A stretch of DNA of 64,000 bases from Paracoccaceae bacterium (lineage in GTDB: Bacteria > Pseudomonadota > Alphaproteobacteria > Rhodobacterales > Rhodobacteraceae). The notes below the pieces were generated by a model. That model was not told the origin of the DNA. It saw only the letters and a list, made by a program, of their open reading frames with translations, and did no database searches. The stretch's first letter is position 1, and every line of letters begins with the position of its first letter. Where the stretch lies: assembly GCA_006226775.1 (NCBI GenBank), contig SBGD01000030.1, forward strand, positions 1 to 64,000, given 5' to 3'. The translations under genes were made by a program, and so were the position numbers. Positions 62,234 to 64,000 of the stretch are shown here, one piece after another.

Positions 62234-62316
62234 TCAAGTCACCGGAGCGTGAGCACGCTCACGACTGGACGCAGCCCGCCCGAGGCATTACCTCCGGGGT
62301 CAGAACCGGAGGCCCC

Positions 62317-63270
62317 ATGACCGACAAACCGCCCCTCACCCTCTATCTCGCCGCGCCGCGCGGCTTTTGCGCCGGCGTCGACCGGGCGATCAAGATCGTC
62401 GAGATGGCACTCGCGAAATGGGGCGCGCCGGTCTACGTGCGCCACGAGATCGTGCACAACAAGTTCGTGGTGGACGACCTGCGCACCAAGGGCGCGGTCT
62501 TCGTCGAGGAACTCGAGGATGCGCCCTCCGACCGTCCGGTGATCTTCTCGGCCCATGGCGTGCCGAAATCCGTGCCCGAAGCCGCCGCCGCGCGCGAGAT
62601 GGTGTTTGTCGATGCCACCTGCCCGCTGGTCTCCAAGGTGCATATCGAGGCCCAGCGCCATGCCGACAACGGCTTGCAGATGGTGATGATCGGCCATGCC
62701 GGCCACCCCGAGACCGTCGGCACCATGGGGCAATTGCCCGAAGGCGAGGTGCTGCTGGTCGAAACCCCCGCGGATGTGGCGCGGGTCAAGGTGCGCGATC
62801 CGGAAAAACTGGCCTTCGTGACCCAGACCACGCTCTCGGTCGATGACACCGCCGAGATCGTCGCCGCCCTCAAGGCGCGCTTTCCCGCCATCGTCGGGCC
62901 GCACAAGGAAGACATCTGCTACGCCACCACCAACCGCCAGGAGGCGGTCAAGTCCATGGCCGCGCGCTGCGACGCCATGCTGGTGGTCGGCGCGCCCAAT
63001 TCCTCCAACTCCCGCCGCCTGGTCGAGGTCGGCGCGCGCGCGGGCTGCGGCTATGCGCAACTGGTGCAGCGCGCCACCGACATCGACTGGCGCGCGCTCA
63101 AGGGCATCCGCTCGGTCGGCATCACCGCCGGCGCCTCGGCGCCCGAAGTGCTGGTGGAAGAGGTCATCGACGCCTTCCGCAACCACTACGACGTGACCGT
63201 CGAAGAGGTGGAAACCGCCCGCGAGAACGTGGAATTCAAGGTCCCCCGCGTGCTGCGCACCCCGGCCTGA
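62317..63270 (+). CDS. ispH: 4-hydroxy-3-methylbut-2-enyl diphosphate reductase
   Basis: 317 residues from the ATG at 62317, with CCGGAGG as ribosome site. The three [4Fe-4S] cysteines are C18 ([13 protein letters not shown]), C101 ([12 protein letters not shown]) and C201 ([11 protein letters not shown]); the substrate motifs [17 protein letters not shown] and [14 protein letters not shown] are intact. It makes IPP and DMAPP in the last step of the MEP isoprenoid pathway. rnhA follows on the same strand after 220 bases that hold a dispersed repeat. Confidence 0.97.
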   Translation: MTDKPPLTLYLAAPRGFCAGVDRAIKIVEMALAKWGAPVYVRHEIVHNKFVVDDLRTKGAVFVEELEDAPSDRPVIFSAHGVPKSVPEAAAAREMVFVDATCPLVSKVHIEAQRHADNGLQMVMIGHAGHPETVGTMGQLPEGEVLLVETPADVARVKVRDPEKLAFVTQTTLSVDDTAEIVAALKARFPAIVGPHKEDICYATTNRQEAVKSMAARCDAMLVVGAPNSSNSRRLVEVGARAGCGYAQLVQRATDIDWRALKGIRSVGITAGASAPEVLVEEVIDAFRNHYDVTVEEVETARENVEFKVPRVLRTPA

Positions 63271-63325
63271 CACCCCATCGCCCCGGCCTGCTCGCCGGGC
63301 ACACCCCGGTCCCTTCTCCGGTTGG

Positions 63326-63362
63326 CAAATATCCCGGGGAGCGCGAGGGGCTGGCCCCTCGC
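63326..63362. repeat. Short copy of the CCCGGGATATTT-type intergenic repeat
   Basis: CAAATATCCCGGGG at 63326-63339 is followed by the hairpin GCGAGGGG-CTGG-CCCCTCGC at 63343-63362. It matches the right half of the long repeat at 25666-25790 (TATCCCGGGG followed by a GGGGCTGGCCCC dyad). It may end the ispH message. Confidence 0.65.
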
Positions 63363-63490
63363 TCCCGCCCCCTCCAAAAGCTCCCCCGGCAGCCACAGCA
63401 CGCCAAAAGCAGCCCCACCCGCGCAACGCGCCTTGCAACCCACCGCCGCCTTTGTCATGTCGCGCCAACACCAACCGCCGAGGATCCCCC

Positions 63491-63949
63491 ATGACTGCGC
63501 TTTTCGCCTATACCGACGGTGCCTGTTCCGGCAATCCCGGCCCCGGCGGCTGGGGCGCCCTGCTCCAGGCCAGGGAGGGCGAGACCGTGGTCAAGGAGCG
63601 CGAACTCAGCGGCGGCGAGGCCGATACCACCAACAACCGGATGGAGCTTCTGGCGGCGATCCACGCGCTCGAGGCGCTGGAGCGGCCTTCCGAGATCACC
63701 GTGGTGACCGACAGCGCCTATGTGAAGAACGGGGTGACCAGCTGGATGCACGGCTGGAAGCGCAACGGCTGGAAGACCTCGGCGAAAAAGCCGGTCAAGA
63801 ACGTCGAACTCTGGCAGCGGCTGGACACGGCGCAGGCCCGGCACAGGGTGACCTGGGAATGGGTCAAGGGCCACGCCGGCCACCCGGAGAACGAACGCGC
63901 CGACGAACTGGCCCGCGCCGGCATGGCCCCCTACAAGGCCGCGTCATGA
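63491..63949 (+). CDS. rnhA: Ribonuclease HI
   Basis: 152 residues from the ATG at 63491. The acidic active site is D9 ([17 protein letters not shown]), E52 ([11 protein letters not shown]) and D74 ([11 protein letters not shown]), with a later aspartate in [11 protein letters not shown]; the basic handle region [26 protein letters not shown] is also present. It removes the RNA strand of RNA-DNA hybrids. In many relatives ispH and rnhA are neighbours, as here. Confidence 0.97.
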   Translation: MTALFAYTDGACSGNPGPGGWGALLQAREGETVVKERELSGGEADTTNNRMELLAAIHALEALERPSEITVVTDSAYVKNGVTSWMHGWKRNGWKTSAKKPVKNVELWQRLDTAQARHRVTWEWVKGHAGHPENERADELARAGMAPYKAAS

Positions 63950-63960
63950 GCCCCGCCCGC

Positions 63961-64000
63961 CCGATCTGTCAACAGATCGGTCCCGATCCATTGATGGATC
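63961..64000. repeat. Pair of 20-base near-palindromes at the right edge
   Basis: CCGATCTGT-CA-ACAGATCGG (63961-63980) and CCGAT-CCATTGATGG-ATC (63983-64000, cut by the edge) lie 12 bases after the rnhA stop. Both have the same layout as the palindrome pair at 51543-51584: five outer bases, a ten-base dyad core, five outer bases. Confidence 0.75.

Overview
The window is high-GC DNA from an alphaproteobacterium, most likely family Rhodobacteraceae (Rhodobacter/Paracoccus/Roseobacter relatives). This rests on the RpoH2-type heat-shock sigma factor, the DUF2948, DUF1491 and DUF992 families, the pdxJ-(exported protein)-acpS order, the ftsK-aminotransferase order and the style of the intergenic palindromes. 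No replication origin, prophage, transposase, CRISPR array or rRNA operon was seen. It reads as an ordinary chromosomal core segment with a few accessory blocks. Many genes overlap by 1-4 bases (ATGA, GTGA or TTGA junctions), and TTG or GTG starts are common.

Layout. 1-5500 (minus): ftsK (cut by the left edge), a class I/II aminotransferase, an OmpV/MipA porin-like protein, a DUF992 protein and an amidase. 5579-9867 (plus): a UbiH-type hydroxylase, SelO, a GreA/B-like factor and a TraB/GumN protein. 9973-16468 (minus): an M3 peptidase, a membrane-tethered MoeB/ThiF protein, dut, coaBC, chaN and rpoH2. 16850-18364 (plus): comM. 18330-21543 (minus): an esterase, gshB, yraN and rsmI. 21628-25591 (plus): a PBP-activator-like lipoprotein and glnD. 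25810-29133 (minus): thiBPQ behind a TPP riboswitch. 29227-33377: aroC, hisB, a stand-alone RAM-domain protein, DUF2948, murA and a small basic protein.

33485-39016: two facing tRNA-Thr genes with different anticodons, an orphan protein with faint sulfotransferase features, pyruvate carboxylase with a clear terminator, a SugE/Gdx-type exporter behind what looks like a guanidine-II (mini-ykkC) riboswitch, and tRNA-Trp. 39088-40809: a uronate-oxidation pair (kdgD, udh). 41067-46732: an iron-related cluster of imelysin, bfd, bfr, a di-heme DUF1111 protein, a second imelysin and a DUF1513 protein. 46760-63949: housekeeping genes moaE-moaD-pgsA, two META-domain proteins, recO, DUF1491, era, rnc, lepB, betC, acpS, pdxJ, a DUF2062 protein, rsh, rpoZ, folK, a NYN protein, a YqaA-like protein, a cytochrome c, ispH and rnhA.

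Most notable are the guanidine-II riboswitch/exporter pair, the imelysin cluster with an embedded bacterioferritin module and a second imelysin lacking its motif histidine, paired 20-base palindromes that recur at two loci, long perfect inverted repeats between convergent genes, and a CtrA-like half-palindrome in front of comM.
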